Assembly: GCF_000164865.1 (NCBI RefSeq)
Contig: NC_014618.1
Coordinates: 2,728,001 to 2,792,000 of the forward strand
Length of the DNA: 64,000 nt
Origin: [Enterobacter] lignolyticus SCF1
GTDB taxonomy: Bacteria; Pseudomonadota; Gammaproteobacteria; Enterobacterales; Enterobacteriaceae
Reading direction: 5' to 3'
Each line of letters begins with the position of its first letter. Position 1 is the first letter of the stretch. This document shows, in pieces, positions 33,630 to 42,947 of this stretch. The notes beneath the pieces were generated by a model that did no database searches, had not been told where the DNA came from, and worked only from the letters and a program-made list of their open reading frames with translations. Position numbers and translations under genes: made by a program.

Positions 33630-34379
33630 ATGAAAAAACATCTTGTCGCGCTCTGCGTAGCCAGCCTGTTTTCCGTCAGCGCCTTCGCGCTGGTCCCTTC
33701 GGGTAACGATGCCACCACGAAGCCCGATCTCTACTACCTGAAGAATAGCCAGGCCATCGACAGCATGGCGCTGCTCCCGCCGCCACCGGAGGTCGGCAGC
33801 ATTGCGTTTTTAAACGACCAGGCGATGTATGAAAAGGGTCGGTTGATACGCAATACGGAGCGTGGAAAACAGGCGGCGGAAGACGCGAACCTCAGCAGCG
33901 GCGGCGTCGCTAACGCCTTCTCCACCGCCTTCGGCTCGCCGATTACCGCCAAAGACGCGCCGGAGCTGCACAAGCTGCTGACCAATATGATTGAGGATGC
34001 GGGCGATCTGGCGACCCGCTCCGCCAAACAGCACTACATGCGTATTCGCCCGTTCGCCTTCTACGGCGTGCCAACCTGCAACACCAAAGAGCAGGACTCG
34101 CTGGCGAAGAACGGTTCTTACCCGTCAGGGCATACCTCCATCGGCTGGGCGACGGCGCTGGTGCTGGCGGAGATTAACCCGCAGCGCCAGGATCAGATCC
34201 TCCGGCGCGGGTACGATCTGGGCGAAAGCCGGGTTATCTGCGGCTATCACTGGCAGAGCGATGTGGACGCCGCGCGTATCGTCGGTTCCGCCGTGGTCGC
34301 CACGCTGCACACTAACCCGGCCTTCCAGCAGCAGCTGCAGAAAGCCAAAGACGAGTTCGCCGGCCAGCACAAACAGTAA
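33630..34379 (+). CDS. phoC: Class A non-specific acid phosphatase
   Basis: 249 residues with a signal peptide (~1-20). The PAP2/class A acid phosphatase signature is complete: KQHYMRIRP (K-x6-RP), PSGHTS and GESRVICGYHWQSD (SR-x5-H), containing the nucleophilic His. It strips phosphate from many organic phosphomonoesters in the periplasm. Very like PhoC of Klebsiella/Enterobacter. E. coli K-12 lacks this gene between selD and ydjA, so it is a lineage-specific insertion. AGGAA precedes the ATG. Confidence 0.95.
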   Translation: MKKHLVALCVASLFSVSAFALVPSGNDATTKPDLYYLKNSQAIDSMALLPPPPEVGSIAFLNDQAMYEKGRLIRNTERGKQAAEDANLSSGGVANAFSTAFGSPITAKDAPELHKLLTNMIEDAGDLATRSAKQHYMRIRPFAFYGVPTCNTKEQDSLAKNGSYPSGHTSIGWATALVLAEINPQRQDQILRRGYDLGESRVICGYHWQSDVDAARIVGSAVVATLHTNPAFQQQLQKAKDEFAGQHKQ

Positions 34380-34382
34380 GCG

Positions 34383-34415
34383 CAGCGCGGTTCTGCCGAT
34401 GGCGGAACCGCGCTG
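34383..34415. terminator. Long hairpin between convergent phoC and ydjA
   Basis: CAGCGCGGTTCTGCC (34383-34397) pairs with GGCGGAACCGCGCTG (34401-34415) with one wobble and a 3-base loop. No U-run; probably a bidirectional terminator or mRNA end. Confidence 0.6.
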
Positions 34416-34419
34416 TCGA

Positions 34420-34971
34420 TCAGAAGTGAACGACGAACGGCGAGGTGTCTACCGCCGCGATGGTGGTGGACGCCTTGAGCTGCGGCGTGCCAAGGTAGAG
34501 AAAGCCCACGATTTTATCCTGCTCGCGGCAGCCCAGCCCATCGCGCACGACCGGGCTTTCGGTTAAGGCGCCGCTGCGCCAGATGCCGTTAAACCCCTGC
34601 GCCACGGCCGCCATCTGCATGGCCATCACCGCACAGCCTGCGGACATCTCCTGCTCCCACTTCGGCACCTTCGGGTGATCCTGGCATTTCGCCACCACCG
34701 CGATAATCAGCGGCGCACGAAACGGCGCACTGCGCGCCTTCTCCACCGCTTTGTCATCCTGCCCGGCGGCTATCGCCCCCTTTTCCAGCAGCTGGCTAAA
34801 GCGCGTAAGGCCGTCGCCCTCGATGACAAAAAACTGCCACGGCTGCAGCGTGCCGTGGTCCGGCGCGCGCAGACCGGCGCGCAAAATATTTTCCCGCTGT
34901 TCGCCTGTTGGCGCGGGTTCCGCCAGGCGCGCGGCGCTACGACGATTGATAAGCAGTTCAAGTGCATCCAT
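34420..34971 (-). CDS. ydjA: YdjA nitroreductase-family protein
   Basis: 183 residues, as in E. coli. A minimal FMN nitroreductase: MDALELLINRRSAARLAEPAP, LRAPDHGTLQPWQFFVIEG, MSAGCAVMAMQMAAVAQGFNGIWRSG, and LYLGTP. It is predicted to bind FMN as a dimer; the physiological substrate is unknown. Confidence 0.96.
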   Translation of the reverse strand: MDALELLINRRSAARLAEPAPTGEQRENILRAGLRAPDHGTLQPWQFFVIEGDGLTRFSQLLEKGAIAAGQDDKAVEKARSAPFRAPLIIAVVAKCQDHPKVPKWEQEMSAGCAVMAMQMAAVAQGFNGIWRSGALTESPVVRDGLGCREQDKIVGFLYLGTPQLKASTTIAAVDTSPFVVHF

Positions 34972-35140
34972 TACCTAACTCCCGTATATGACCATTCTTT
35001 TTCATAAAATTAACATGCACGGGTAATTTGTTACAGCACGGAAGGCGATTCCTGCTGACAAGCGGCGGCGGTGTCTTTAGGATAACCCCACGCTGCGCCT
35101 GTACGGGCGGGACTTCATTTCATTCTGTCAGGGAGAAAAC

Positions 35141-36994
35141 ATGCGAACCCTTTGGCGAATTATTGCCGGATTCTTTAAATGGACGTGGCGCTTACTGAAC
35201 TTCGTTCGCGAGCTGGTGCTCAACGTGTTCTTTATCCTGCTGGTGCTGGTGTGCGTCGGCGTGTGGATGCAGCTCAGCAGCAACATTGCGCAAAGCACCG
35301 CCCGCGGCGCCCTGCTGCTGGATATCTCCGGCGTGGTGGTGGATAAACCGTCCGCAACCAGCAAGATAGGTACGCTCAGCCGCCAGCTGCTCGGCGCCAG
35401 CTCCGATCGCCTGCAGGAAAACTCGCTGTTCGATATCGTGCAGACCATTCGCCAGGCCAAAGACGATCGCAATATCACCGGCATCGTGCTGGATCTGAAA
35501 AACTTCGCCGGCGCCGATCAGCCGTCGATGCAGTATATCGGCAAAGCGCTGCGCGAATTCCGCGACAGCGGCAAACCGGTGTTTGCGGTCGGCGACAGCT
35601 ATAGCCAGGGCCAGTATTACCTCGCGAGCTTCGCTAACAAAATCTTCCTGTCGCCGCAGGGCATTGTCGATCTCCACGGTTTTGCCACCAACGGCCTGTA
35701 CTACAAATCGCTGCTCGACAAGCTGAAGGTGACCACCCACGTGTTCCGCGTCGGCACCTATAAATCCGCCGTTGAGCCGTTCATTCGCGACGACATGTCT
35801 CCTGCGGCGAAAGAGGCCGACAGCCGCTGGATTGGCGAGCTGTGGCAAAACTACCTGACGACCGTCGCGGCGAACCGCCAGATCACGCCGGAGCAGGTTT
35901 TCCCGGGCGCACAGGGCATGCTTGACGGCCTGCGCAAAGTTGACGGCGACACCGCGCAGTACGCATTGAACAATAAGCTGGTCGATTCGCTGGCCACCAG
36001 CGCACAGGTGGAAAAAGTGCTGACCAAGCAGTTCGGCTGGAGCGCTACGGATAAAAACTATCGCGCCGTCAGCTTCTACGACTACACGCTGAAAACGCCG
36101 TCAGACCAGGGCTCCGCCGTCGCGGTTATCTTCGCGAACGGCGCTATCATCGACGGCCAGGAAACCCCGGGCAACGTCGGCGGCGATACCACCGCCGCGC
36201 AGATCCGCGATGCGCGCCTTGACCCGAAAGTGAAGGCCATCGTTCTGCGGGTGAACAGCCCGGGCGGCAGCGTCAGCGCGTCGGAAGTGATCCGCGCCGA
36301 GCTGGCCGCGGCCCGTGAGGCTAATAAGCCGGTCGTTGTGTCGATGGGCGGTATGGCGGCCTCCGGCGGCTACTGGATCTCCACCCCGGCGAATTACATT
36401 GTGGCTAACGCCAGTACGCTGACCGGGTCTATCGGTATCTTTGGCGTGATCAATACCGTTGAAAACAGCCTTAGCAACCTCGGCGTGCATACCGACGGCG
36501 TCTCCACCTCGCCGCTGGCGGACGTGTCGATAACCAAATCCCTGCCGCCGGAAGTGCAGCAGATGATGCAGCTCAGCATTGAAAGCGGCTATAAGCGCTT
36601 TATTACGCTGGTGGCGCAGTCCCGCCACAGCACGCCGGAGCAGGTTGATAAGATTGCCCAGGGCCACGTCTGGACCGGGCAGGACGCGAAGGCCAACGGG
36701 CTGGTCGACAGCCTGGGCGACTTTGACGATGCGGTGGCGAAAGCCGCGGAGCTGGCGAAGCTCAAGCAGTGGCATATCAGCTACTACCAGGAAGAGCCGT
36801 CGTTTTTCAGTATGATGCTCGACAGCCTGACCGGTTCGGTGCGCGCCTCCCTGCCGGAAGCGCTGCAGGCCTTCCTGCCTGCGCCGCTGGCCAGCGCGGC
36901 GAGCGTTGTGAAAGCGGAAAGCGATAAGCTCGCCGCCTTTAACGACCCGCAAAATCGCTATGCATTTTGCCTGACCTGCGCCAATATACGCTAA
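35141..36994 (+). CDS. sppA: Protease IV, signal peptide peptidase
   Basis: 617 residues (E. coli 618). One N-terminal membrane anchor (~25-45) and a tandem S49 duplication. The catalytic Lys is in RVGTYKSAVEPF (~209) and the catalytic Ser in MAASGGYWIS (~409). It degrades cleaved signal peptides from the periplasmic side of the inner membrane. GGGAG precedes the ATG. Confidence 0.97.
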   Translation: MRTLWRIIAGFFKWTWRLLNFVRELVLNVFFILLVLVCVGVWMQLSSNIAQSTARGALLLDISGVVVDKPSATSKIGTLSRQLLGASSDRLQENSLFDIVQTIRQAKDDRNITGIVLDLKNFAGADQPSMQYIGKALREFRDSGKPVFAVGDSYSQGQYYLASFANKIFLSPQGIVDLHGFATNGLYYKSLLDKLKVTTHVFRVGTYKSAVEPFIRDDMSPAAKEADSRWIGELWQNYLTTVAANRQITPEQVFPGAQGMLDGLRKVDGDTAQYALNNKLVDSLATSAQVEKVLTKQFGWSATDKNYRAVSFYDYTLKTPSDQGSAVAVIFANGAIIDGQETPGNVGGDTTAAQIRDARLDPKVKAIVLRVNSPGGSVSASEVIRAELAAAREANKPVVVSMGGMAASGGYWISTPANYIVANASTLTGSIGIFGVINTVENSLSNLGVHTDGVSTSPLADVSITKSLPPEVQQMMQLSIESGYKRFITLVAQSRHSTPEQVDKIAQGHVWTGQDAKANGLVDSLGDFDDAVAKAAELAKLKQWHISYYQEEPSFFSMMLDSLTGSVRASLPEALQAFLPAPLASAASVVKAESDKLAAFNDPQNRYAFCLTCANIR

Positions 36995-37000
36995 CTGTTA

Positions 37001-37026
37001 TCCCCTCCCTGCGGAGGGGATTTTTC
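37001..37026 (+). terminator. Terminator of sppA
   Basis: TCCCCTCC (37001-37008) pairs with GGAGGGGA (37013-37020), loop CTGC, followed by TTTTTC. It lies between sppA and ansA, so ansA probably has its own promoter or receives read-through. Confidence 0.85.
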
Positions 37027-37047
37027 TTTCAGAATCAGCCAAACACC

Positions 37048-38064
37048 ATGCAAAAAAAATCCATTTACGTTGCCTACACCGGCGGTACCATCGGCATGCA
37101 GCGCTCAGAGCACGGCTATATCCCCGTGTCCGGTCACCTTCAACGCCAGCTGGCCCTGATGCCGGAGTTCCACCGCCCGGAAATGCCCGACTTCACCATT
37201 CACGAATACCAGCCGCTAATGGACTCTTCGGACATGACGCCCGAAGACTGGCAGCACATCGCCGACGACATTAAGGCCCATTACGACGAGTACGACGGTT
37301 TTGTCATTCTCCACGGCACGGACACCATGGCGTTCACCGCCTCCGCGCTGTCGTTTATGCTGGAGAATCTGGGCAAGCCGGTCATTGTGACAGGGTCACA
37401 AATCCCGCTGGCGGAGCTGCGCTCGGACGGACAAATCAATTTGCTCAACGCGCTGTACGTGGCGGCAAACTATCCGGTCAATGAAGTCACGCTGTTTTTC
37501 AACAACCGCCTCTACCGCGGCAACCGCACCACCAAAGCGCACGCCGACGGCTTCGACGCGTTCGCCTCGCCGAACCTGCCGCCGCTGCTGGAGGCCGGGA
37601 TCCACATCCGCCGCCTTGGCACGCCGCCCGCGCCGCACGGCAGCGGCGACGTGATTGTCCATCCAATCACCCCGCAGCCTATCGGCGTGGTGACCATCTA
37701 CCCGGGCATTTCCGCCGAGGTGGTGCGCAACTTTCTGCGCCAGCCGGTGAAGGCGCTGATCTTGCGCTCGTACGGCGTCGGCAACGCGCCGCAAAACGGC
37801 GAGTTTCTCAATGAGCTTGCCCAGGCGAGCCTGCGCGGTATTGTGGTAGTGAACCTGACGCAGTGCATGTCCGGTAAAGTGAACATGGGCGGCTACGCCA
37901 CCGGCAACGCGCTGGCGCATGCGGGAGTGATCAGCGGTTTCGACATGACCGTTGAGGCGACGCTGACCAAGCTGCACTATCTGTTAAGCCAGGGCCTCGA
38001 CGCCGATGCGGTGCGCACCGCGATGCAGCAAAACCTGCGCGGCGAGCTGACGCCGGACGACTGA
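37048..38064 (+). CDS. ansA: L-asparaginase I, cytoplasmic
   Basis: 338 residues. Asparaginase motifs: YTGGTIGM with nucleophilic Thr14 and HGTDTMAFTASAL with the second Thr (~90-100). It hydrolyses asparagine to aspartate and ammonia; no signal peptide, so the cytoplasmic isozyme. Start 37048 follows homology; the longer frame upstream runs through the sppA terminator. pncA follows after 9 bases. Confidence 0.97.
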   Translation: MQKKSIYVAYTGGTIGMQRSEHGYIPVSGHLQRQLALMPEFHRPEMPDFTIHEYQPLMDSSDMTPEDWQHIADDIKAHYDEYDGFVILHGTDTMAFTASALSFMLENLGKPVIVTGSQIPLAELRSDGQINLLNALYVAANYPVNEVTLFFNNRLYRGNRTTKAHADGFDAFASPNLPPLLEAGIHIRRLGTPPAPHGSGDVIVHPITPQPIGVVTIYPGISAEVVRNFLRQPVKALILRSYGVGNAPQNGEFLNELAQASLRGIVVVNLTQCMSGKVNMGGYATGNALAHAGVISGFDMTVEATLTKLHYLLSQGLDADAVRTAMQQNLRGELTPDD

Positions 38065-38073
38065 GGAGAGACG

Positions 38074-38715
38074 ATGAGCAAACACGCGCTGTTACTGGTG
38101 GATATCCAGAATGATTTCTGCGCCGGCGGCGCCCTCGCCGTTCCGGAGGGCGACAGCACGGTAGAGGTCGCCAATACGCTGATCGCCTGGTGCCAGGCGC
38201 GGCAAATCCCGGTTATCGCCAGCCAGGACTGGCACCCGGCCAACCACGGCAGCTTCGCCAGCCAGCATCAGGCCGCCCCCTTTTCGCAGGGGCAGCTCGA
38301 CGGCCTGGCGCAGACCTTCTGGCCGGATCACTGCGTCCAGCACGGCGAGGGCGCACAGCTGCATCCGTTGCTGAACCAGCAGGCGATCGTCGAGGTGTTT
38401 CATAAGGGCGAATCGGTGAATATCGACAGCTACAGCGCCTTTTTCGACAACGGCCATCGCCAGGAAACCCGGCTTAACGACTGGCTGCGCGCGCGCCAGA
38501 TTGACACGCTGATCGTGTTAGGTCTCGCTACCGACTACTGCGTGAAGTTCAGCGTGCTGGATGCCCTGCAGCTGGGCTATGCGGTCAACGTCATTACCGA
38601 CGGCTGCCGCGGCGTGAACCTCCAGCCGCAGGACAGCGCTCAGGCGTTTATGGACATGGCCGCCGCCGGCGCAACGCTGTATACGCTGGACGACTGGCGG
38701 GAAAGCCAGGCGTAA
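38074..38715 (+). CDS. pncA: Nicotinamidase
   Basis: 213 residues, the E. coli length. Isochorismatase fold with the triad Asp in LLVDIQNDF (~10), Lys in FHKGE (~111) and Cys in LATDYCVKF (~156), and metal ligands in SQDWHPANHGSFA. It converts nicotinamide to nicotinate in NAD salvage and also activates pyrazinamide. Second gene of the ansA-pncA operon; GAGGAGAG precedes the ATG. Confidence 0.97.
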   Translation: MSKHALLLVDIQNDFCAGGALAVPEGDSTVEVANTLIAWCQARQIPVIASQDWHPANHGSFASQHQAAPFSQGQLDGLAQTFWPDHCVQHGEGAQLHPLLNQQAIVEVFHKGESVNIDSYSAFFDNGHRQETRLNDWLRARQIDTLIVLGLATDYCVKFSVLDALQLGYAVNVITDGCRGVNLQPQDSAQAFMDMAAAGATLYTLDDWRESQA

Positions 38716-38727
38716 GCACGCCCTCCT

Positions 38728-38750
38728 CCGCCCGGAATCTCTCCGGGCGG
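38728..38750. terminator. Hairpin between convergent pncA and yeaC
   Basis: CCGCCCGGA (38728-38736) pairs perfectly with TCCGGGCGG (38742-38750), loop ATCTC. No U-run; probable bidirectional terminator. Confidence 0.6.
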
Positions 38751-38776
38751 GCCTCAGCGTCGCCCGGCGAACCGCG

Positions 38777-39055
38777 TTACTGCATTTTCAGCGTCGCGAT
38801 CGGTTTGGGGGCGATGCCAAAATCTTCCTTCAGCTGCTGTTTGCTCTTCATCACCATCTGCCCCTGGGTGTCGATCGTCATGTGCTGGGCGTCGGTGTTG
38901 TAGCGCGCCTGCCACAGCATCACCAGCTGCAGGCTGTTCTCTTTTTGCTCCGGCGTCAGCGCAACGCCGTCCGGCCATTTACCTAACTCGACGGCGGTCA
39001 CCAGGCGCTGATAAACCTCCGGGGTCATGCTCTCAATAAGCTGTTCGATTTCCAT
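38777..39055 (-). CDS. yeaC: YeaC, DUF1315 protein
   Basis: 92 residues (E. coli 90), matching in MTPEVYQRL, GKWPDGVALT and KENSLQLVMLWQARYN. Small, soluble and helical; no motif of known function. It follows msrB by 42 bases on the same strand and is probably co-transcribed with it. Confidence 0.94.
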   Translation of the reverse strand: MEIEQLIESMTPEVYQRLVTAVELGKWPDGVALTPEQKENSLQLVMLWQARYNTDAQHMTIDTQGQMVMKSKQQLKEDFGIAPKPIATLKMQ

Positions 39056-39097
39056 GTTTCGCTGCGTTCCTCAGGAATAATTTGCTGAATCGTTTTT

Positions 39098-39511
39098 TCA
39101 ACCCTTAGTCCGATCGCCATTGTCGTCGTCGGCGAAGCTCAGGGAAGCCGAGTTGACGCAGTAGCGCTCGCCGGTCGGCTGAGGGCCGTCCGGGAACACG
39201 TGACCAAGGTGCGCATCGCAGCTGCCGCAGCGAATTTCGATGCGCTGCATGCCGTGCGAGTAGTCGTTAAGATAGCGGATCGCCGTGTCGCTGACGGGCT
39301 CGTAAAAGCTAGGCCAGCCGCAGCCTGAGTCGAATTTGCTCTGGGAGTTAAACAGCGCGGCATCGCACACCAGGCAGTGGTAAACGCCGTCGCGCTTGTT
39401 ATGCAGCAAGCGGCCGGTAAACGGGGGTTCAGTGCCGTGATTCTGCGTCACGTAAAACTGCATTTCGCTGAGGGTTTCTTTCAGCGTTTCCGGGGAAAAT
39501 TTGTTCGCCAT
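39098..39511 (-). CDS. msrB: Methionine-R-sulfoxide reductase B
   Basis: 137 residues, as in E. coli. Zinc ligands are two CxxC pairs, Cys46/49 (CLVC) and Cys95/98 (CGSC); the catalytic Cys118 is in ERYCVNSASLSF. It reduces methionine-R-sulfoxide in proteins. Divergent from gapA. Confidence 0.97.
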   Translation of the reverse strand: MANKFSPETLKETLSEMQFYVTQNHGTEPPFTGRLLHNKRDGVYHCLVCDAALFNSQSKFDSGCGWPSFYEPVSDTAIRYLNDYSHGMQRIEIRCGSCDAHLGHVFPDGPQPTGERYCVNSASLSFADDDNGDRTKG

Positions 39512-39622
39512 GTGCTCACATCTCGCGGTAAAGGGCTACGTAGCCGATTCTAACAAAACATTAACAATGAAGTGCGAACTTTTGTTCTAAACTTAGTCGT
39601 TGCGAAAAGGCGGCCTGGCAAT

Positions 39623-39638
39623 TGTGATGTAAATCACA
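39623..39638. promoter_or_regulatory. CRP site between msrB and gapA
   Basis: TGTGA-TGTAAA-TCACA is a perfect consensus CRP site, about 110 bases before the msrB ATG and 208 before that of gapA. It fits the known catabolite sensitivity of a distal gapA promoter. The rest of the 39512-39845 gap holds the multiple gapA promoters expected from E. coli. Confidence 0.8.
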
Positions 39639-39845
39639 TTTTTAACGCTAATGGCCTTTAAAATGCCGCACGCAGGCCCCATATGGAATGCGGCCCAAAG
39701 GATGAGTGAGGCGAGTCAGTCGCGCAAAGGTTATGCACAGGATTGATTTGTCGCAATGATTGACACGATTCCGCTTGACGCTGCGTAAGGTTTTTGTAAT
39801 TTTACAGGCAACCTTTTATTCACTAACAAATAGCTGGTGGAATAT

Positions 39846-40841
39846 ATGACTATCAAAGTAGGTATCAACGGTTTTGGCCGTATCGGCCGTATTGTTTTCC
39901 GTGCTGCTCAGAAACGTTCTGACATCGAAATCGTTGGTATCAACGATCTGTTAGACGCTGAATACATGGCGTACATGCTGAAGTACGACTCAACTCACGG
40001 TCGTTTCGACGGCACCGTTGAAGTGAAAGACGGCCACCTGGTTGTTAACGGCAAAACCATCCGCGTTACTGCTGAGAAAGATCCGGCTAACCTGAAGTGG
40101 AACGAAATCGGTGTTGACGTTGTTGCTGAAGCTACCGGTATCTTCCTGACCGACGAAACCGCTCGTAAGCACATCACCGCTGGCGCGAAAAAAGTTGTTC
40201 TGACTGGCCCGTCCAAAGACGACACCCCGATGTTCGTACGCGGCGCTAACTTCGAAACTTACGCAGGCCAGGATATCGTTTCCAACGCATCCTGCACCAC
40301 CAACTGCCTGGCGCCGCTGGCAAAAGTTATCAACGACAACTTCGGCATCATCGAAGGCCTGATGACTACCGTTCACGCGACCACCGCAACTCAGAAAACC
40401 GTTGACGGCCCGTCTCACAAAGACTGGCGCGGCGGCCGCGGCGCAGCTCAGAACATCATCCCGTCCTCTACCGGCGCAGCTAAAGCTGTAGGTAAAGTAC
40501 TGCCGGAACTGAACGGCAAACTGACCGGTATGGCGTTCCGCGTTCCGACTCCGAACGTATCCGTTGTTGACCTGACCGTTCGTCTGCAGAAAGCAGCGTC
40601 TTACGAAGAAATCAAGAAAGCAATCAAAGCGGCTTCTGAAGGCGCAATGAAAGGCGTTCTGGGTTACACCGAAGACGACGTTGTATCTACCGATTTCAAC
40701 GGCGAAGTTTGCACTTCCGTGTTCGATGCTAAAGCAGGTATCGCACTGAACGACAACTTCGTGAAACTGGTATCCTGGTACGACAACGAAACCGGCTACT
40801 CCAACAAAGTTCTGGACCTGATCGCTCACATCTCCAAATAA
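39846..40841 (+). CDS. gapA: Glyceraldehyde-3-phosphate dehydrogenase A
   Basis: 331 residues, the E. coli length. NAD-binding GINGFGRIGR, catalytic Cys ~150 in SNASCTTNC and His ~177 in TVHATTATQ. The key glycolytic oxidation. Codon use is highly biased towards preferred codons (for example CTG, GTT, AAA), as expected for a very highly expressed gene, and differs from its neighbours. The homologous start is ATG 39846; an in-frame ATA/ATG three codons upstream is not needed. Confidence 0.99.
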   Translation: MTIKVGINGFGRIGRIVFRAAQKRSDIEIVGINDLLDAEYMAYMLKYDSTHGRFDGTVEVKDGHLVVNGKTIRVTAEKDPANLKWNEIGVDVVAEATGIFLTDETARKHITAGAKKVVLTGPSKDDTPMFVRGANFETYAGQDIVSNASCTTNCLAPLAKVINDNFGIIEGLMTTVHATTATQKTVDGPSHKDWRGGRGAAQNIIPSSTGAAKAVGKVLPELNGKLTGMAFRVPTPNVSVVDLTVRLQKAASYEEIKKAIKAASEGAMKGVLGYTEDDVVSTDFNGEVCTSVFDAKAGIALNDNFVKLVSWYDNETGYSNKVLDLIAHISK

Positions 40842-40867
40842 GTTGAGATGAGCATCTGATTCAAAAA

Positions 40868-40889
40868 GGCGACTTCGGTCGCCTTTTTT
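40868..40889 (+). terminator. Terminator of gapA
   Basis: GGCGAC (40868-40873), a TTCG tetraloop and GTCGCC (40878-40883), followed by TTTTTT. A classical strong terminator; yeaD begins 28 bases later. Confidence 0.93.
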
Positions 40890-40916
40890 ATTGCGTTAAG
40901 ACAGAGGATTGCGTTG

Positions 40917-41801
40917 ATGATTAATAAAATTTTTGCTCTTCCGGTAGTCGAACAACTTACCCCTGTACTCTCCCGTCGCCAGATTGACGGCGCTGACGTG
41001 ATTGTCGTTGACCACCCGCGCGTAAAAGCCTCCGTAGCGCTGAATGGCGCTCACCTGCTCTCCTGGAAACCAGAGGGTGAAGAAGAAGCGCTGTGGCTGA
41101 GCGATGCGACCTCTTTCAAAAAAGGCGCCGCCATTCGTGGCGGGGTGCCTATCTGCTGGCCATGGTTTGGCCCGGCCGCGCAGCAGGGTTTGCCCGCGCA
41201 CGGTTTTGCCCGTAATCAGCAGTGGCGGCTGAAAGCGCACAACGAAGATGATAACGGCGCGGTGCTGACTTTTGAACTCCAGGCGAACGATGACACCCGC
41301 GCCCTCTGGCCGCATGATTTCACCCTGTATGCCCGCTTCAAGCTGGGTAAAACCTGCGAGATTGAGCTGGAAGCCCACGGCGAGTTTGAAACCACCGCCG
41401 CGCTGCACACCTACTTTCACGTCGGCGATATCGCCGCGGTGAAGGTCAGCGGTTTTGGCGATCGCTTCATTGATAAAGTGGACGGCGGCAAAGAAGGCCT
41501 GCTTAGCGACGGCGTGCAGACCTTCCCGGATCGTACCGACCGCGTCTATCTGAACCCGGAAGCCTGCAGCGTGATCCATGACGGTGCGCTGAAGCGCAAC
41601 ATTGAGGTCGTGCACCGCCATCACAGCAACGTGGTGGGCTGGAACCCGGGCCCGGCGCTGTCCATCAGCATGGGCGACATGCCGGACGACGGCTATAAAA
41701 CCTTTGTGTGCGTGGAAACGGCCTGCGTGAGCGTGCCGCAAAAAGCCGCTGAAGAGAAGCCGTCTCGCCTGGCGCAGACTATCCGCGTCGTGAAGCGTTA
41801 A
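40917..41801 (+). CDS. yeaD: YeaD, aldose-1-epimerase-like (hexose-6-phosphate mutarotase type)
   Basis: 294 residues, as in E. coli. Galactose-mutarotase fold with RGGVPICWPWFG, HGFARNQQW and LHTYFHVGD holding the catalytic His, and WNPGPALSISMGDMPDDGYKTFVCVE near the end. It belongs to the D-hexose-6-phosphate mutarotase group and probably speeds anomer exchange of glucose-6-phosphate. Follows gapA as in E. coli. The yeaE gene that follows in E. coli is absent here. Confidence 0.95.
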   Translation: MINKIFALPVVEQLTPVLSRRQIDGADVIVVDHPRVKASVALNGAHLLSWKPEGEEEALWLSDATSFKKGAAIRGGVPICWPWFGPAAQQGLPAHGFARNQQWRLKAHNEDDNGAVLTFELQANDDTRALWPHDFTLYARFKLGKTCEIELEAHGEFETTAALHTYFHVGDIAAVKVSGFGDRFIDKVDGGKEGLLSDGVQTFPDRTDRVYLNPEACSVIHDGALKRNIEVVHRHHSNVVGWNPGPALSISMGDMPDDGYKTFVCVETACVSVPQKAAEEKPSRLAQTIRVVKR

Positions 41802-41826
41802 TCCCCACGCTGCACCGCCGCAAAGC

Positions 41827-41851
41827 AAAACAGGGCGAAACGCCCTGTTTT
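41827..41851. terminator. Bidirectional terminator between yeaD and mipA
   Basis: AAAACAGGGCG (41827-41837), loop AAA, CGCCCTGTTTT (41841-41851). A-run and T-run on both sides serve both convergent genes. Confidence 0.9.
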
Positions 41852-41882
41852 GATCCCTGCCAGGCACCATTATGGTGCATCG

Positions 41883-42629
41883 TCAGAAGCTATAGGTTAT
41901 CCCGGTCGACAGAACGCCGGACCAGCTTTTATCCACCATCGGGCTGTCGGTTATTTCGCCCGACAGACGGGTATAGCGGGCGATGCCGTACACGCTCCAG
42001 TCACCGGCAAAACGGTAGTTGGCCGCCAGCTCCAGGTACGGGTTCCAGCTGTTGTCCGGATCGTAGCTGCGCAGACCGCTGCGCTTCGCTTCACTCTTCG
42101 ACACGCCGTAGTAGTACTGGTTCTGGTTGTCGCTGTTCCACTCCACGCCGATCCCCGGCGTCAGGGTCAGACCGCCGTTGATGTAGCGGTACAGCCAGGC
42201 GGTATCCCAGACGATACCGTTGCTGTTGCCCAGCGTATCGCCGGCAAGCGTGGTGCGCAGGAAGCCATACGGCGTGTTGTGCACATATGAAAGACCCGCC
42301 ATCAGGGTGGTCTTACGACGATCCAGCGCGCGCAGCTGGCTGTTATCGCTGTCCTTGGGTTTGAAATACAGCGGAGACCAGTAGGCGGTAATAGAGAGTT
42401 TATCCGCCCTGTCGTTCCACAGGTAGTAGCCGCCGCCCAGGCCGTGGAACCAGAAGCTATCGCCTTCATAGCTGATGACCGGTACCGGATAAACATCTGC
42501 GTCATATTGCTTATAGGGATTCTCAACGACCCCTACGCCTGCCCCCAGCGTCAATTTCCCCTCAGCCTGCGCCGCAGAAGACGCTGCAGCAATCAGCACG
42601 CCCAGGGTTAAGAGTTTAAATTTAATCAC
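41883..42629 (-). CDS. mipA: MltA-interacting protein
   Basis: 248 residues (same as E. coli) from the GTG at 42629, with AAGGGA about 8 bases upstream. Signal peptide ~1-22 (AAQAEG). An outer-membrane barrel of the MipA/OmpV family with GAGVGVVENPYKQYD, GGGYYLW, SYVHNTPYG and a C-terminal TGITYSF. It scaffolds MltA and PBP1B in murein synthesis. Confidence 0.95.
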   Translation of the reverse strand: MIKFKLLTLGVLIAAASSAAQAEGKLTLGAGVGVVENPYKQYDADVYPVPVISYEGDSFWFHGLGGGYYLWNDRADKLSITAYWSPLYFKPKDSDNSQLRALDRRKTTLMAGLSYVHNTPYGFLRTTLAGDTLGNSNGIVWDTAWLYRYINGGLTLTPGIGVEWNSDNQNQYYYGVSKSEAKRSGLRSYDPDNSWNPYLELAANYRFAGDWSVYGIARYTRLSGEITDSPMVDKSWSGVLSTGITYSF

Positions 42630-42796
42630 AATGCATATCCCTTTGTTCCAATTTAATCGCGGCGGAAGTGTACCCCTGAGGTCGGATGACCTCAATTTCC
42701 TTTACTTCCGCTGACATAAATTAACCTGCCATCATGGCAGCCAGGCATGACAACGCGCTGATGAAGGGATGACAGGCAGATGAATCGCGGGTTTAT

Positions 42797-42811
42797 CACC
42801 CTCATCGGGTG
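42797..42811. promoter_or_regulatory. Candidate NtrC enhancer for yeaG
   Basis: CACC-N7-GGTG (42797-42811) keeps the core of the NtrC consensus GCACCA-N5-TGGTGC. It lies about 140 bases upstream of the sigma-54 promoter, a usual distance. Confidence 0.45.
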
Positions 42812-42947
42812 GCGATATTTTTTGATGAGTTATTGATATGTCATTGAAATTGAATTTTATCAGCATGCAAGTTTTGCAAATGCCATCTACGCTTAAATTC
42901 AGAAGGTGTAATTGCAGGACACGTTTTCTTCCCCCGCTATCGCAACC

